Shown: piece after piece, positions 27,258 to 34,988 of the stretch
Layout: the number at the start of each line of letters is the position of its first letter
Position numbering within the stretch: the stretch's first letter is position 1
Source: Pseudomonas sp. Ant30-3
GTDB taxonomy: Bacteria > Pseudomonadota > Gammaproteobacteria > Pseudomonadales > Pseudomonadaceae
Reading direction: 5' to 3'
Assembly: GCF_000690905.1 (NCBI RefSeq)
Contig: NZ_JMCL01000018.1
Coordinates: 62,001-126,000 of the forward strand
Length of the DNA: 64,000 nucleotides
The notes under the pieces: generated by a model
Databases searched by the model: none
What the model was told of the DNA's origin: nothing
Seen by the model: the letters and a program-made list of their open reading frames with translations, nothing else
Translations under genes and position numbers: made by a program

Positions 27258-28421
27258 CTACAAGCCGGCGGCGTCGATGTCGATGAGCAGCAGGCGCTCG
27301 CCGTTGTCAAAAAATTGCCCGGCAGTGAGGCAGTACTGGTTGCTGGTGGCGTCTCGATAGGTATTGGAAAGTGTCAGTCGACGCTCGTCCCAGCCCTCGG
27401 CCAGCAGGTGATAAAAGTACGGCCGCCAGGACCAGTTGTGGCCCAGATAGCGGTTGTCCGATTCCCAGCCGTTGCTGCGCCATTCCAGATTTGGCGTCAG
27501 CTGCGTACCGTGCCGATCGCACTGGTAGAAACGCAATAACCAGGGAAACGCATCCAGTTGCGGCAAGGCGCTGAGCGGCGCGCGGGCCTGCGCCCAGTTT
27601 TGCAGGATGAACATCAGCTCGGTGAGCTGGTGGCGCATCTGCATCAACCGGCCGCGTTCAGCGATTTTCTGCTGGACATAGCGCTGACGCAATTCGGCAA
27701 AGTGATCAACGAAAGCGTCAGTGGCGAAGAACTGCTCTTGCGCACGGGCGAACAAAAATCCCTGCACGTAACGAGAACCGCATTCCAGAGCAAAATTGAG
27801 TTGCGCGTCGGTCTCCACGCCTTCGGCAATGATCCAGCAGCCGGTTTTTTCCGCCATCAATGCCAGTGCCTTGACCACATCGCTGCTCGGACCACCCAAT
27901 GCGGCCGCCTGGAACAAGCGCATGTCGAGCTTGAGAATGTCCGGCTGCAAGGCCAACACGCGGTCGAGCTGTGAATAGCCGGCGCCGAAATCGTCGATGG
28001 CAATTCGCGCACCCGCCTGACGGTAGCGCGCCACGACTTCCGCCAGGCGCTGAATGTCGCCGCCCAGTTCGGTGATTTCGAAAACGATCCGACGAGGGTC
28101 GACGCCGTGTCTGCTCACTTGCCTGAGGCTTGGCAGCGCCTGATCCTGGCGTAAGCGGCTGATCCAGCGGGGGGACATGTTCAAACTGAGGAACCAGTCC
28201 GACGGCGCTTCGTGAAGACGGCTCAACGCATTGTCACGGATCTGGCGATCGAGGCGGCGCAGGGCAATGGCGGGTGTTCGCGAATCGGCGAACAGCGGAC
28301 CGACCGAGGTCAGTTGGCCATCGGCATGACGTAGTCGGCCCAATGCTTCGACACCGGCAATACGGCCGGTGGCGGTATCGATGAACGGCTGAAAGCAGGC
28401 GAGCGGTTGCCCGTCGATCAC
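27258..28421 (-). CDS. EAL-domain protein with C-terminal Cache-like domain (predicted c-di-GMP phosphodiesterase)
   Basis: Soluble protein of 387 residues. The N-terminal EAL domain (about 1-235) keeps catalytic residues: E25 in VEALGRL, Asn in LSLNMSP, Glu in VFEITE, the Asp pair in IDDFGAGYS, Lys in LKLDMRL and Glu in IAEGVET. A helical stretch 240-285 leads to a C-terminal region (290-387) with RPYFYHLLAEGW and LSNTYRDATSNQYC, resembling Cache/PDC sensor modules that are normally extracellular; yet no transmembrane segment is present. GTG 28421 has an excellent AAGGAGG. Activity is predicted from motifs only. Confidence 0.87.
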   Translation of the reverse strand: MIDGQPLACFQPFIDTATGRIAGVEALGRLRHADGQLTSVGPLFADSRTPAIALRRLDRQIRDNALSRLHEAPSDWFLSLNMSPRWISRLRQDQALPSLRQVSRHGVDPRRIVFEITELGGDIQRLAEVVARYRQAGARIAIDDFGAGYSQLDRVLALQPDILKLDMRLFQAAALGGPSSDVVKALALMAEKTGCWIIAEGVETDAQLNFALECGSRYVQGFLFARAQEQFFATDAFVDHFAELRQRYVQQKIAERGRLMQMRHQLTELMFILQNWAQARAPLSALPQLDAFPWLLRFYQCDRHGTQLTPNLEWRSNGWESDNRYLGHNWSWRPYFYHLLAEGWDERRLTLSNTYRDATSNQYCLTAGQFFDNGERLLLIDIDAAGL

Positions 28422-28476
28422 GAGGCCTCCTTAGTTAGTCTTGTTGTTCGGATTAACCTGAGGCCGGGTAAACGCA

Positions 28477-28512
28477 CAGGTCTGAACCTCTCGATAAAGA
28501 GGTTCAGACCTG
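28477..28512. terminator. Perfect 15-bp hairpin downstream of the YqjD/YqjE-type operon
   Basis: CAGGTCTGAACCTCT and its exact inverse AGAGGTTCAGACCTG surround a six-base loop. It lies 31 bases after the stop of the 28544 gene and before the EAL gene start. No U-run follows on either strand, so it may stabilise RNA or pause transcription rather than act as a simple intrinsic terminator. Confidence 0.55.
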
Positions 28513-28543
28513 ATTCAGTGCAAGAATGCAGCCAGATAGTGGC

Positions 28544-28885
28544 TCAATGCTTACGCGAGGAGCCCTGCATGACGAGCTTGATCAACGGGCCCAGCGTGGT
28601 GCCGAGACGTACTAACCGCGTCACACTGCTCGGGCCGCCGCTTCGGGCGCCTTTGCCTGTGAAAAACCCCAGCAATGTGACCGCAGCCATGCCCCAGAGC
28701 GGAGCATGTTTGATGCCGAAACCCGTTTGCAGGTTTTGCGACATACCGCGTACGCGATGCAAAGGCTGCAGCAGTTGCGCCGATTCCTGACGGATTTCCT
28801 GGCGGTGCATTTCCATGCGCAGGCGGATCAACGCTTTGCGCATTTCCGTCCGGGAGCTGTTATGAGGCATTTCGGGCAGCTTCAT
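28544..28885 (-). CDS. Small membrane-associated protein, YqjK-like position
   Basis: Hypothetical protein of 113 residues. The N-terminal half is charged and helical (RTEMRKALIRLRMEMHRQEI, likely coiled coil); a hydrophobic segment HAPLWGMAAVTLLGFFTG near 60-77 may span the membrane. It overlaps the previous gene by four bases and is the third gene of a yqjD-yqjE-like set. Function unknown; the context suggests envelope or stress-related membrane association. Confidence 0.75.
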   Translation of the reverse strand: MKLPEMPHNSSRTEMRKALIRLRMEMHRQEIRQESAQLLQPLHRVRGMSQNLQTGFGIKHAPLWGMAAVTLLGFFTGKGARSGGPSSVTRLVRLGTTLGPLIKLVMQGSSRKH

Positions 28886-29271
28886 GGCAGCAGGCGCTCC
28901 CGATCATTGGCCAGTTCTTCCAAAGTGCCATGGAAGGGCGAAGATTCATCGAAAATCGCCGCTTTCAAACGCATCGCGCAGAAGATGCAGGCGAGGGTAT
29001 AGAACACGCAGAGTCCGCTGATGGCGGGCAGACGATAGGTGTCCCAGAACAGGATCAGTACCAGCGTCGACAGGCCCACCAACAACAGCAATCCGAAGAC
29101 CAGCGCCAGGCCTGCGAACAGCAGCAAGCTGACAGTGCGAGCTTTTTGTTCCTGCAACTCGATGCCGAACAGCTCGACATGACTGTGGAGCAATCCGAGG
29201 AAAGCGGCACCGAGACGCCGCGGTGAGGAGCTTTGACCCGCAATGGACGGGCCGGATTCGCCGATCGCCAT
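28882..29271 (-). CDS. Phage-holin-like membrane protein (YqjE family)
   Basis: Protein of 129 residues with two strong transmembrane segments (about residues 48-72 and 77-103: SLLLFAGLALVFGLLLLVGL and ISGLCVFYTLACIFCAMRL), matching the YqjE/holin-superfamily III layout. ATG 29271 lies two bases after the DUF883 stop. Despite the family name there is no phage context here; these genes are chromosomal partners of YqjD-type proteins. Confidence 0.82.
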   Translation of the reverse strand: MAIGESGPSIAGQSSSPRRLGAAFLGLLHSHVELFGIELQEQKARTVSLLLFAGLALVFGLLLLVGLSTLVLILFWDTYRLPAISGLCVFYTLACIFCAMRLKAAIFDESSPFHGTLEELANDRERLLP

Positions 29272-29273
29272 AA

Positions 29274-29588
29274 TCAGCGCCGAGTGGCCAGCAGGCCGAT
29301 CAGGAACCCGACACCAGCCGCGATACCTACCGATTGCCACGGGTTGGCCTGTACATAATCTTCCGTGGCAGTGACGGCAGCCATGCCTTTTTCGCGCAGG
29401 GATTCCTCAGTCATTTTCAAGGTTTCGCGAGCCTGGAGCAGACTGTTATGGATTTGCTCCCGCAACTCGTCTGCCTGATCGCCGGCCAGGGTCTTGGTGT
29501 GTTCCAGTAACCGTTCGGTGTCGCTGACCAGAGTCTGAAAATCGTTCATCAGGATTTCTTGAGCAGTCGTTGCCTTGATGCTGGCCAT
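29274..29588 (-). CDS. DUF883 / YqjD-ElaB family tail-anchored membrane protein
   Basis: Protein of 104 residues with a long amphipathic, charged helical region (about 10-80) and a C-terminal transmembrane segment (NPWQSVGIAAGVGFLIGLLATRR in family form, residues 82-104). E. coli YqjD and ElaB anchor to the inner membrane by this segment and bind ribosomes in stationary phase. First gene of a three-gene operon; GGAGATCACCC precedes the ATG. Confidence 0.88.
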   Translation of the reverse strand: MASIKATTAQEILMNDFQTLVSDTERLLEHTKTLAGDQADELREQIHNSLLQARETLKMTEESLREKGMAAVTATEDYVQANPWQSVGIAAGVGFLIGLLATRR

Positions 29589-29799
29589 GGGTGATCTCCG
29601 TGAGTGGCTTTCTGTTGCGTTCGAGTATGAGCCTTGCTTGAAGGTTCATTTCAAAATGAGCAGTCCGAACGATGCGATGTATTGGTGCGTCGTTTGGCAA
29701 ATCTGCTTGATCAATGGGGGTGGGGAAAGCAAAACCTTAACGTAAACAGCAAGATTGCGCGCGGGGGATTCGCCCCTGACGCGCGACACGGCGCGAGAA

Positions 29800-31512
29800 T
29801 TAATTTTCTTCGCCATCGGAGCCAGGATAAAAACCGTGCAGCAAACGATAACGGTCACGCCGCGCCTGATCGACTCGACTCTGCACCTGATCAGCCGGCA
29901 AGCCCAGCATGATTAACGCATGGGAGGCGAGCATCAGACTGGACTCGAGCAATTCGGGCACCACTTCGGTCGCGCCTGCCGCTTTCAGTTCAGTCAGCAT
30001 GCTGTCGTCGCGGGTTCGTACGAGTATCGGCACCAGCGGATTAAATCGGCGTGCCTCCTTCAGAACCAGCAGGGCGATATCGGTCTGATCAACCGCGATG
30101 ACCATTAGGCGCGCGCGTTCCAGTCCCACCGCGACCAGCAATTCGCCGCGGCGAGAGTCACCGTAATGTACGCAGGTTTCCGCGACGGCGGCCTCCTGAA
30201 CCCTTACCGGGTCGGTGTCGAGCGCTATATAGGGCTGGCCTTCATTGCGCAAAACGCGGCCGATGGATTGGCCTACGCGACCATAGCCACAGATCACCAC
30301 GTGATGGGTCAGATCAGCGTTGAGCGCACTGATTTGCTCGAGCTTGGCTTCTTCGTTGGGTTTGCGGTGCAAATGCAGGGCGATGCGTGGCGCGGCGCGC
30401 AGCAGCAACGGGGTCAGCAGCATCGAGCAGAATGTCGCGGCCAGTAGCGGCCCGCTGAAGTCAGCCGGCATCATGTTGTTTTGTTGCATCTGCGCCATCA
30501 GCGCGAAGCAGAATTCGCCACCCTGGGCCAGCGCCAGGCCACTGCGCCACGCGGTTTCGATGTCACTGCCACGCCATTTGACGAGCAGTGCTACCACGCA
30601 GCCTTTGATCAGCAGCAAACCAAGGGTGAGACCGAGGATCAGCAGGCTGTGACTGAAGAAGAGCTGCACATCGATCAACATGCCAATGCTGACGAAAAAC
30701 ACGCCTAGGAAGATGTCGCGGAATGGGCGAATGTCAGCTTCGATCTGATGCCGATAGTGACTCTCGCCAAGTAACATGCCCGCAAGAAAAGCACCCAGCG
30801 CGGGCGAGAGCCCCATCAAGTGAGTCAGCCAGGCCGTCAACAGGACAATCACCAGCGCCAGCAGAACAAACAGTTCGGCCGAGCGGGCCGCTGCCACCTC
30901 ATGAAACAGGCGCGGCAGCAACCAACGGCTGGCCGCCAGCAGGCCGATGAACAAGACCACCGTTTTGACCAGTGTCAGCGGCAGTGCCCAGTACCAGGCT
31001 TGATCGCTGCTGCCGGCGAACACCGGCACCAACGTCAGCAACAGGACCGCGACGACATCCTGAAACAGCAAAACTGCGATGGCGTTCTGGCCGTGGCTGC
31101 TGAAAATCTCCCCGAGACTGCTCAGCTCCTTGCTGACAATGGCCGTCGAGGAAAGCGCCAGGCCAGCCCCGAGCAGCAACGCCGCAGTGGTCGGCATGCC
31201 CAGCCACATCAACAGCGCGCCCAGGATCGCCGCCGTGATCAACACCTGCAGGCCACCCAGTCTGAACACGACCTTGCGCAGTGCGATCATTTTCGACAGG
31301 GAAAACTCCAGCCCCAGAGAGAACAGCAGGAACACCACGCCCAGTTCGGCGAGGTCAGGCAGGTCTTCGTTTTCGTTGACCCAATTGAAAGCGGTCGGTC
31401 CGATCATCAGCCCCACGCACAAATAGCCCAGCACCGGCGGCAAGCGCAGGCGCTGGAAAAGGGCAATCACCACCAGGGAGGAGGCGAGAATGATCAGCAG
31501 GTTGGCGAACAC
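29800..31512 (-). CDS. Kef-type monovalent cation:proton antiporter (CPA2) with TrkA-N domain
   Basis: Inner-membrane transporter of 570 residues. About 12-13 hydrophobic segments fill residues 1-385, with LGVVFLLFSLGLEFSLSKM typical of CPA2 exchangers. A cytosolic RCK/TrkA-N nucleotide-binding domain follows (VVICGYGRVGQSIGRVL at about 410) that gates transport with NAD(H) or glutathione adducts in KefB/KefC. GTG 31512 is preceded by GGAGATTAC. Probably exports K+ or Na+ in exchange for protons. It is transcribed alone. Confidence 0.93.
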   Translation of the reverse strand: MFANLLIILASSLVVIALFQRLRLPPVLGYLCVGLMIGPTAFNWVNENEDLPDLAELGVVFLLFSLGLEFSLSKMIALRKVVFRLGGLQVLITAAILGALLMWLGMPTTAALLLGAGLALSSTAIVSKELSSLGEIFSSHGQNAIAVLLFQDVVAVLLLTLVPVFAGSSDQAWYWALPLTLVKTVVLFIGLLAASRWLLPRLFHEVAAARSAELFVLLALVIVLLTAWLTHLMGLSPALGAFLAGMLLGESHYRHQIEADIRPFRDIFLGVFFVSIGMLIDVQLFFSHSLLILGLTLGLLLIKGCVVALLVKWRGSDIETAWRSGLALAQGGEFCFALMAQMQQNNMMPADFSGPLLAATFCSMLLTPLLLRAAPRIALHLHRKPNEEAKLEQISALNADLTHHVVICGYGRVGQSIGRVLRNEGQPYIALDTDPVRVQEAAVAETCVHYGDSRRGELLVAVGLERARLMVIAVDQTDIALLVLKEARRFNPLVPILVRTRDDSMLTELKAAGATEVVPELLESSLMLASHALIMLGLPADQVQSRVDQARRDRYRLLHGFYPGSDGEEN

Positions 31513-31617
31513 GTAATCTCCAGTTCAGCATTCGGACTACTCAAGCGTAGAGCGAAAATGGTTGTGAGCATGGCCCATGTGACGTTCTGCATGGATGATT
31601 TGAGTCAGGAGTTTGCC

Positions 31618-31633
31618 GATAACCGTGGTTATC
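31618..31633. promoter_or_regulatory. Perfect 16-bp palindrome upstream of the thioredoxin-fold gene
   Basis: GATAACCGTGGTTATC is a perfect palindrome in the 207-base divergent region between the antiporter gene and the 31721 gene. It has the size of a dimeric regulator site; no known regulator is assigned. Confidence 0.35.
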
Positions 31634-31720
31634 AGTTGTTTGAGGATAGACAGGTTAGCGACTCGACTGCTTTTCAGCGCAGGCCTAAACTAGGCGTCTA
31701 CTTTCTAAGGTCTCGCGGTC

Positions 31721-31957
31721 ATGCCTTCTGAATGTCAGCTGTTCGGCACCTTGGGGTGCCATCTGTGTGAAGTCGCGGAAGCCATGCTGATGGAGTTCGT
31801 CGAACATGGATTGCTCGTCGAGCTGGTTGATATCAGCGATAGGGAAGAATGGGTGGAAGACTATGGCCTGCGTATTCCGGTATTGCGACGAATCGACACC
31901 GGCGCCGAACTTGACTGGCCATTTGATGAAGAGCAGGTCGCAGCGTTTTTGCGCTGA
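31721..31957 (+). CDS. Glutaredoxin-like thioredoxin-fold protein
   Basis: Protein of 78 residues with the redox motif C13-H-L-C16 near the N terminus (FGTLGCHLCEVAEAML) and the cis-proline region LRIPVLRR near residue 50, typical of glutaredoxin family DUF836 proteins. Probably a cytoplasmic thiol-disulfide exchange protein with unknown partner. It is followed by an SOS-box-controlled gene on the same strand. Confidence 0.87.
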   Translation: MPSECQLFGTLGCHLCEVAEAMLMEFVEHGLLVELVDISDREEWVEDYGLRIPVLRRIDTGAELDWPFDEEQVAAFLR

Positions 31958-32026
31958 CCGGCATTCCCCGCAATCCATCCGTCGTTCTCCGTCTGTTGCA
32001 TTGGCGAAAGCTCACTCATTCGGTTA

Positions 32027-32042
32027 CTGTATGTTCATACAG
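32027..32042. promoter_or_regulatory. LexA (SOS) box
   Basis: CTGTATGTTCATACAG fits the gamma-proteobacterial LexA consensus CTGT-N8-ACAG exactly and is nearly palindromic. It is 73 bases before the GTG start of the 32115 gene, at a position suited to repress its promoter. LexA control is inferred from the motif. Confidence 0.85.
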
Positions 32043-32049
32043 TTATTCT

Positions 32050-32093
32050 GATTGCCTGATTCTGCGCGTTGACCGCCAGGATGACAGGCAATC
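32050..32093. promoter_or_regulatory. Inverted repeat in the leader of the SOS-box gene
   Basis: GATTGCCTG (32050-32058) and CAGGCAATC (32085-32093) can pair across 26 bases between the LexA box and the start codon, ending seven bases before the AGAGGGA ribosome site. It would form a hairpin in the mRNA leader if transcription starts at or near the SOS box. Confidence 0.45.
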
Positions 32094-32114
32094 CCGGAAG
32101 CAGAGGGATGAATT

Positions 32115-32435
32115 GTGGTCAATGTCGAACAGTTGAAGAAAAGCGTTAACCGGATGTCGGTAGACGTGGTGCGTGAAGCCGTTCACGAGCTGCGGCTGGA
32201 TGGTCTGGTCACGGAACGGAAAACACCTTTCAACAAACTGCATTTCAATACCTGTTTCGCCGAAATTGAAGCGTTGTTTCAACGTGCGGGTTATCACCGG
32301 CAGCTGGATGTCGTGGGCTATCAGGGTTTGCTCTATGCGCTTTACGATCCGGTTCGCTGGGAGGCAGTGGATGTGTTGCGCTGGCTCAAGGAATTCACGG
32401 ATGAAGCCGCGCGGACGCAGTCGATACCTGCCTGA
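32115..32435 (+). CDS. Hypothetical protein under a LexA box
   Basis: Unrecognised protein of 106 residues from GTG 32115 (AGAGGGA ribosome site). It is mainly alpha-helical and charged, with aromatic clusters in the C-terminal half (YHRQLDVVGYQGLLYALYDPVRWEAVDVLRWLKEF). No transmembrane segment, signal peptide or catalytic motif is seen. A downstream ATG at 32154 would shorten it by 13 residues. The preceding SOS box suggests induction by DNA damage. No function is proposed. Confidence 0.72.
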   Translation: MVNVEQLKKSVNRMSVDVVREAVHELRLDGLVTERKTPFNKLHFNTCFAEIEALFQRAGYHRQLDVVGYQGLLYALYDPVRWEAVDVLRWLKEFTDEAARTQSIPA

Positions 32436-32505
32436 CTGAAATCGTACTAGGTTCGCGTGGAGCACTGCTGGATAATGCCGCCCTGCATTGAGGGTTATCG
32501 TCGGT

Positions 32506-33396
32506 ATGTCCACTTCATCTTTTTCTGCTGCACACAGTCAGGCGAGCACATTGTACTTGCCGCCAGGTGCGTGGCGTACGGTGCTTGATTGCTTGTGTGA
32601 GCACTTCAGTGCCATCGACCGGGAACAGTGGCTCGACCGGATTGCCCGGGGGCGTGTCCTTGACGGGCAGGGCACACCCATCGCTGTTGATCTTCCCTAC
32701 AAGGAAGGTCTGCGCATTCATTATTTTCGTGAGGTGCGTGATGAGAAACCTATTCCCGTTACCGAGTCGATTCTGTATGCCGATGAGCATTTGGTGGTGG
32801 CGGACAAGCCACATTTTCTGCCGGTGACACCGTCCGGCGAATACGTCGAGCAGACATTGCTGCGCCGCCTGATTCGTCGTCTCGACAATCCGCATCTGGT
32901 ACCCCTGCATCGTATTGATCGACACACGGCGGGGCTGGTGATGTTTTCGGCCAATCCGCAAACCCGTTCAGCCTATCAGTCGCTTTTTCCCACGCGCCAG
33001 ATCGTAAAACGCTACGAGGCCATCGCTAAAGCCTTGCCGGATCTGACGTTTCCCCGGGTGCACAAAAGCAGGCTTGTCGAAGGTGAGCCGTTCTTTCGCA
33101 TGCAGGAAGCGGCGGGTGTCAGCAACACCGAGACGACGGTCGATGTCAGGGAAAAAAACGGCGATTTATGGCGTTACGCGCTTTACCCGGTCACCGGCAA
33201 AAAGCATCAGTTGCGAGTGCACATGGCGGCGCTCGGCGCAGGTATCTGTAACGACCCGTTTTATCCATGCGTGCTCACTGATGCTGCAGACGACTATGCC
33301 AATCCCTTGAAATTGCTGGCTCAGGGACTTCGGTTTGTCGATCCGGTGACCGGGCAGGAAAGAACCTTCGAGAGCGCGATTACGTTGCAGTGGTGA
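32506..33396 (+). CDS. RluA-family RNA pseudouridine synthase
   Basis: Protein of 296 residues. The catalytic aspartate lies in the family motif LHRIDRHTAGLVMFS near residues 138-152; TGKKHQLRVHMAALG is the second conserved motif. An N-terminal segment (about 15-90) resembles an S4-like RNA-binding part. It converts specific uridines in rRNA or tRNA to pseudouridine; the target cannot be assigned without comparison. A bidirectional terminator follows. Confidence 0.9.
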   Translation: MSTSSFSAAHSQASTLYLPPGAWRTVLDCLCEHFSAIDREQWLDRIARGRVLDGQGTPIAVDLPYKEGLRIHYFREVRDEKPIPVTESILYADEHLVVADKPHFLPVTPSGEYVEQTLLRRLIRRLDNPHLVPLHRIDRHTAGLVMFSANPQTRSAYQSLFPTRQIVKRYEAIAKALPDLTFPRVHKSRLVEGEPFFRMQEAAGVSNTETTVDVREKNGDLWRYALYPVTGKKHQLRVHMAALGAGICNDPFYPCVLTDAADDYANPLKLLAQGLRFVDPVTGQERTFESAITLQW

Positions 33397-33416
33397 CCAC
33401 CAATCTGCAGCCACTA

Positions 33417-33441
33417 AAAAGCCCGCATCAAGCGGGCTTTT
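33417..33441. terminator. Bidirectional Rho-independent terminator
   Basis: AAAAGCCCGC and GCGGGCTTTT pair over a five-base loop (ATCAA). A-rich and T-rich flanks let it serve both the pseudouridine synthase gene and the convergent lipoprotein gene. Confidence 0.9.
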
Positions 33442-33466
33442 CTGTATCCGTTGTCACGATGACAAA

Positions 33467-33688
33467 TTACAGCTCTTTGACCGTTCGAACCTGATCCTTG
33501 TTGACGCGGGTCTCTTTGCCGTCCAGTTGTTCGAACTCGTAAAAACCGGCTTCTTCGTCAAAATTAGGCGTATCGACGGCCTGGATTTCGCGACCATCAT
33601 TCAAGGTGATCACGGTAGGCGATGCGCAACCGGCGAGGGTAGCGAGGCCCAGTGCGAGCATGAAAGTGGCGAGGGTCCGGTGAGTCAT
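33467..33688 (-). CDS. Small YgdI/YgdR-family lipoprotein
   Basis: Precursor of 73 residues with lipobox LAGC at residues 18-21 (cleavage before C21) and a mature domain of about 52 residues with the YgdI/YgdR SH3-like pattern (TVITLNDGREIQAVDTPNFDEE in family form, GFYEFEQLDGKETRVN...). Probably an outer-membrane-anchored protein of unknown role. Transcribed alone toward the shared terminator. Confidence 0.9.
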   Translation of the reverse strand: MTHRTLATFMLALGLATLAGCASPTVITLNDGREIQAVDTPNFDEEAGFYEFEQLDGKETRVNKDQVRTVKEL

Positions 33689-33764
33689 GAGTGTGTCTCC
33701 GATAAGAAATCTTTGGTTACTGACCTTGAGACGTATACAACGCGCGCAAGTTCCTTGGCTAGTG

Positions 33765-34367
33765 TCAATCTGACACGGTGCTGTGTGAGCTCAGCAATTG
33801 CGGGGTATTCAGATTGGCCAGGCGTGGGTCATTGTCGGGGCATTGCAGGGCGTTGGCATCCAGGTTTCGCATGATCCGGCCGGGACTGCGCTCACCGGCA
33901 TGCCAGGCATTTTCGAACACCTCGCACAGGGCAACCGGAATCAGGCAAAGCAGCGGTTCCCAATGGTCACCATGACGCACCATCACCGGTTTTTCAGGGT
34001 GCACATTTGCAGTCTCGCGCAGGCTTTGCAGGAGTGCCGCATCAATGCGCGGTACGTCGCACGGCAGGACCATGAGGAAATCATGCCGAGCGGCCTTCAA
34101 CCCCGCACGAATGCCCGCCAGCGGACCAGGGAAATCGCCTTGGTCGTCATGCACCAATTGGTCAGCGTAGGGTGCGTAGCGCTCCAGGTTCCGGTTGCAG
34201 GAAATGATCAGATCATCACTGAGCGAGCGGGTCTTGCGATGCAGGTGTGCGATCAGTGGCTCGCCCTGCCATTCCAGTAAACCCTTGTCCTGGCCACCCA
34301 TGCGTTGGCCACGGCCACCGGCCAGGAGCAGAATGGAACACGGCGGCAAATGTGCATTCGAGGTCAT
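33765..34367 (-). CDS. mobA: Molybdenum cofactor guanylyltransferase MobA
   Basis: Nucleotidyltransferase of 200 residues that attaches GMP to molybdopterin to make MGD. N-terminal signature [20 protein letters not shown] and metal-binding [10 protein letters not shown] are present. ATG 34367 ([11 protein letters not shown]) is chosen; eight residues upstream lack similarity. It is divergent from moaB-moeA, forming a cofactor gene cluster around a shared intergenic region. Confidence 0.94.
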   Translation of the reverse strand: MTSNAHLPPCSILLLAGGRGQRMGGQDKGLLEWQGEPLIAHLHRKTRSLSDDLIISCNRNLERYAPYADQLVHDDQGDFPGPLAGIRAGLKAARHDFLMVLPCDVPRIDAALLQSLRETANVHPEKPVMVRHGDHWEPLLCLIPVALCEVFENAWHAGERSPGRIMRNLDANALQCPDNDPRLANLNTPQLLSSHSTVSD

Positions 34368-34448
34368 GGGCGGTCTCCATGGGGGCGGCATAAAAATGAG
34401 GCGCTGTGATATAACACCGGGCTGTTTATCCTACAACTGGACGAGCCT

Positions 34449-34988
34449 ATGAACGCCAAGGCTGAAGTACCTTTTGCACCGCTCAACATTGCTGTGCTGA
34501 CTGTCAGCGACACCCGTACTCTGGAAACCGATACCTCGGGCCAGGTTTTCGTCGATCGTTTGAACGCTGCCGGCCATCACCTCGCCGCCCGGGTGCTACT
34601 CAAAGATGACCTCTACAAAATCCGCGCGCAAGTTGCAAACTGGATCGCCGACGATGTTGTTCAGGTTGTCCTGATCACCGGCGGCACCGGCTTCACCGGA
34701 CGCGACAGTACGCCGGAGGCAGTAAGTTGCCTGCTGGACAAGCAGGTCGATGGCTTTGGCGAACTGTTCCGGCAGATTTCGGTGGCCGATATTGGCACCT
34801 CGACCGTCCAGTCCCGCGCTTTGGCCGGATTGGCCAATGGCACGTTGGTCTGCTGCTTGCCAGGCTCGACCAACGCCGTACGCACCGGTTGGGATGGCAT
34901 CCTCGGCGAGCAACTGGATTCACGGCACCGTCCGTGCAATTTCGTAGCCCACTTGAAGCAGGCGGCGCCTTGTGAATCACGCGGGTAA
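34449..34988 (+). CDS. moaB: Molybdenum cofactor biosynthesis protein MoaB
   Basis: Protein of 179 residues of the MogA/MoaB family, which adenylates molybdopterin. The characteristic [17 protein letters not shown] loop near residues 77-93 and [16 protein letters not shown] near 137-152 are seen. Its 3' end overlaps moeA by 17 bases, indicating coupling. It works before MoeA in molybdate insertion. Confidence 0.94.
   Translation: MNAKAEVPFAPLNIAVLTVSDTRTLETDTSGQVFVDRLNAAGHHLAARVLLKDDLYKIRAQVANWIADDVVQVVLITGGTGFTGRDSTPEAVSCLLDKQVDGFGELFRQISVADIGTSTVQSRALAGLANGTLVCCLPGSTNAVRTGWDGILGEQLDSRHRPCNFVAHLKQAAPCESRG

Noticed and set aside
28882..29271. Holin-like gene as sign of a prophage
   Set aside because: It is part of a yqjD-yqjE-type chromosomal operon; no lysin, capsid or integrase gene is near.
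31614..31621. GCCGATAA before the thioredoxin-fold gene as another FliA promoter
   Set aside because: No TCAAG-like -35 is found at 13-16 bases upstream; the sequence is part of the GATAACC palindrome.
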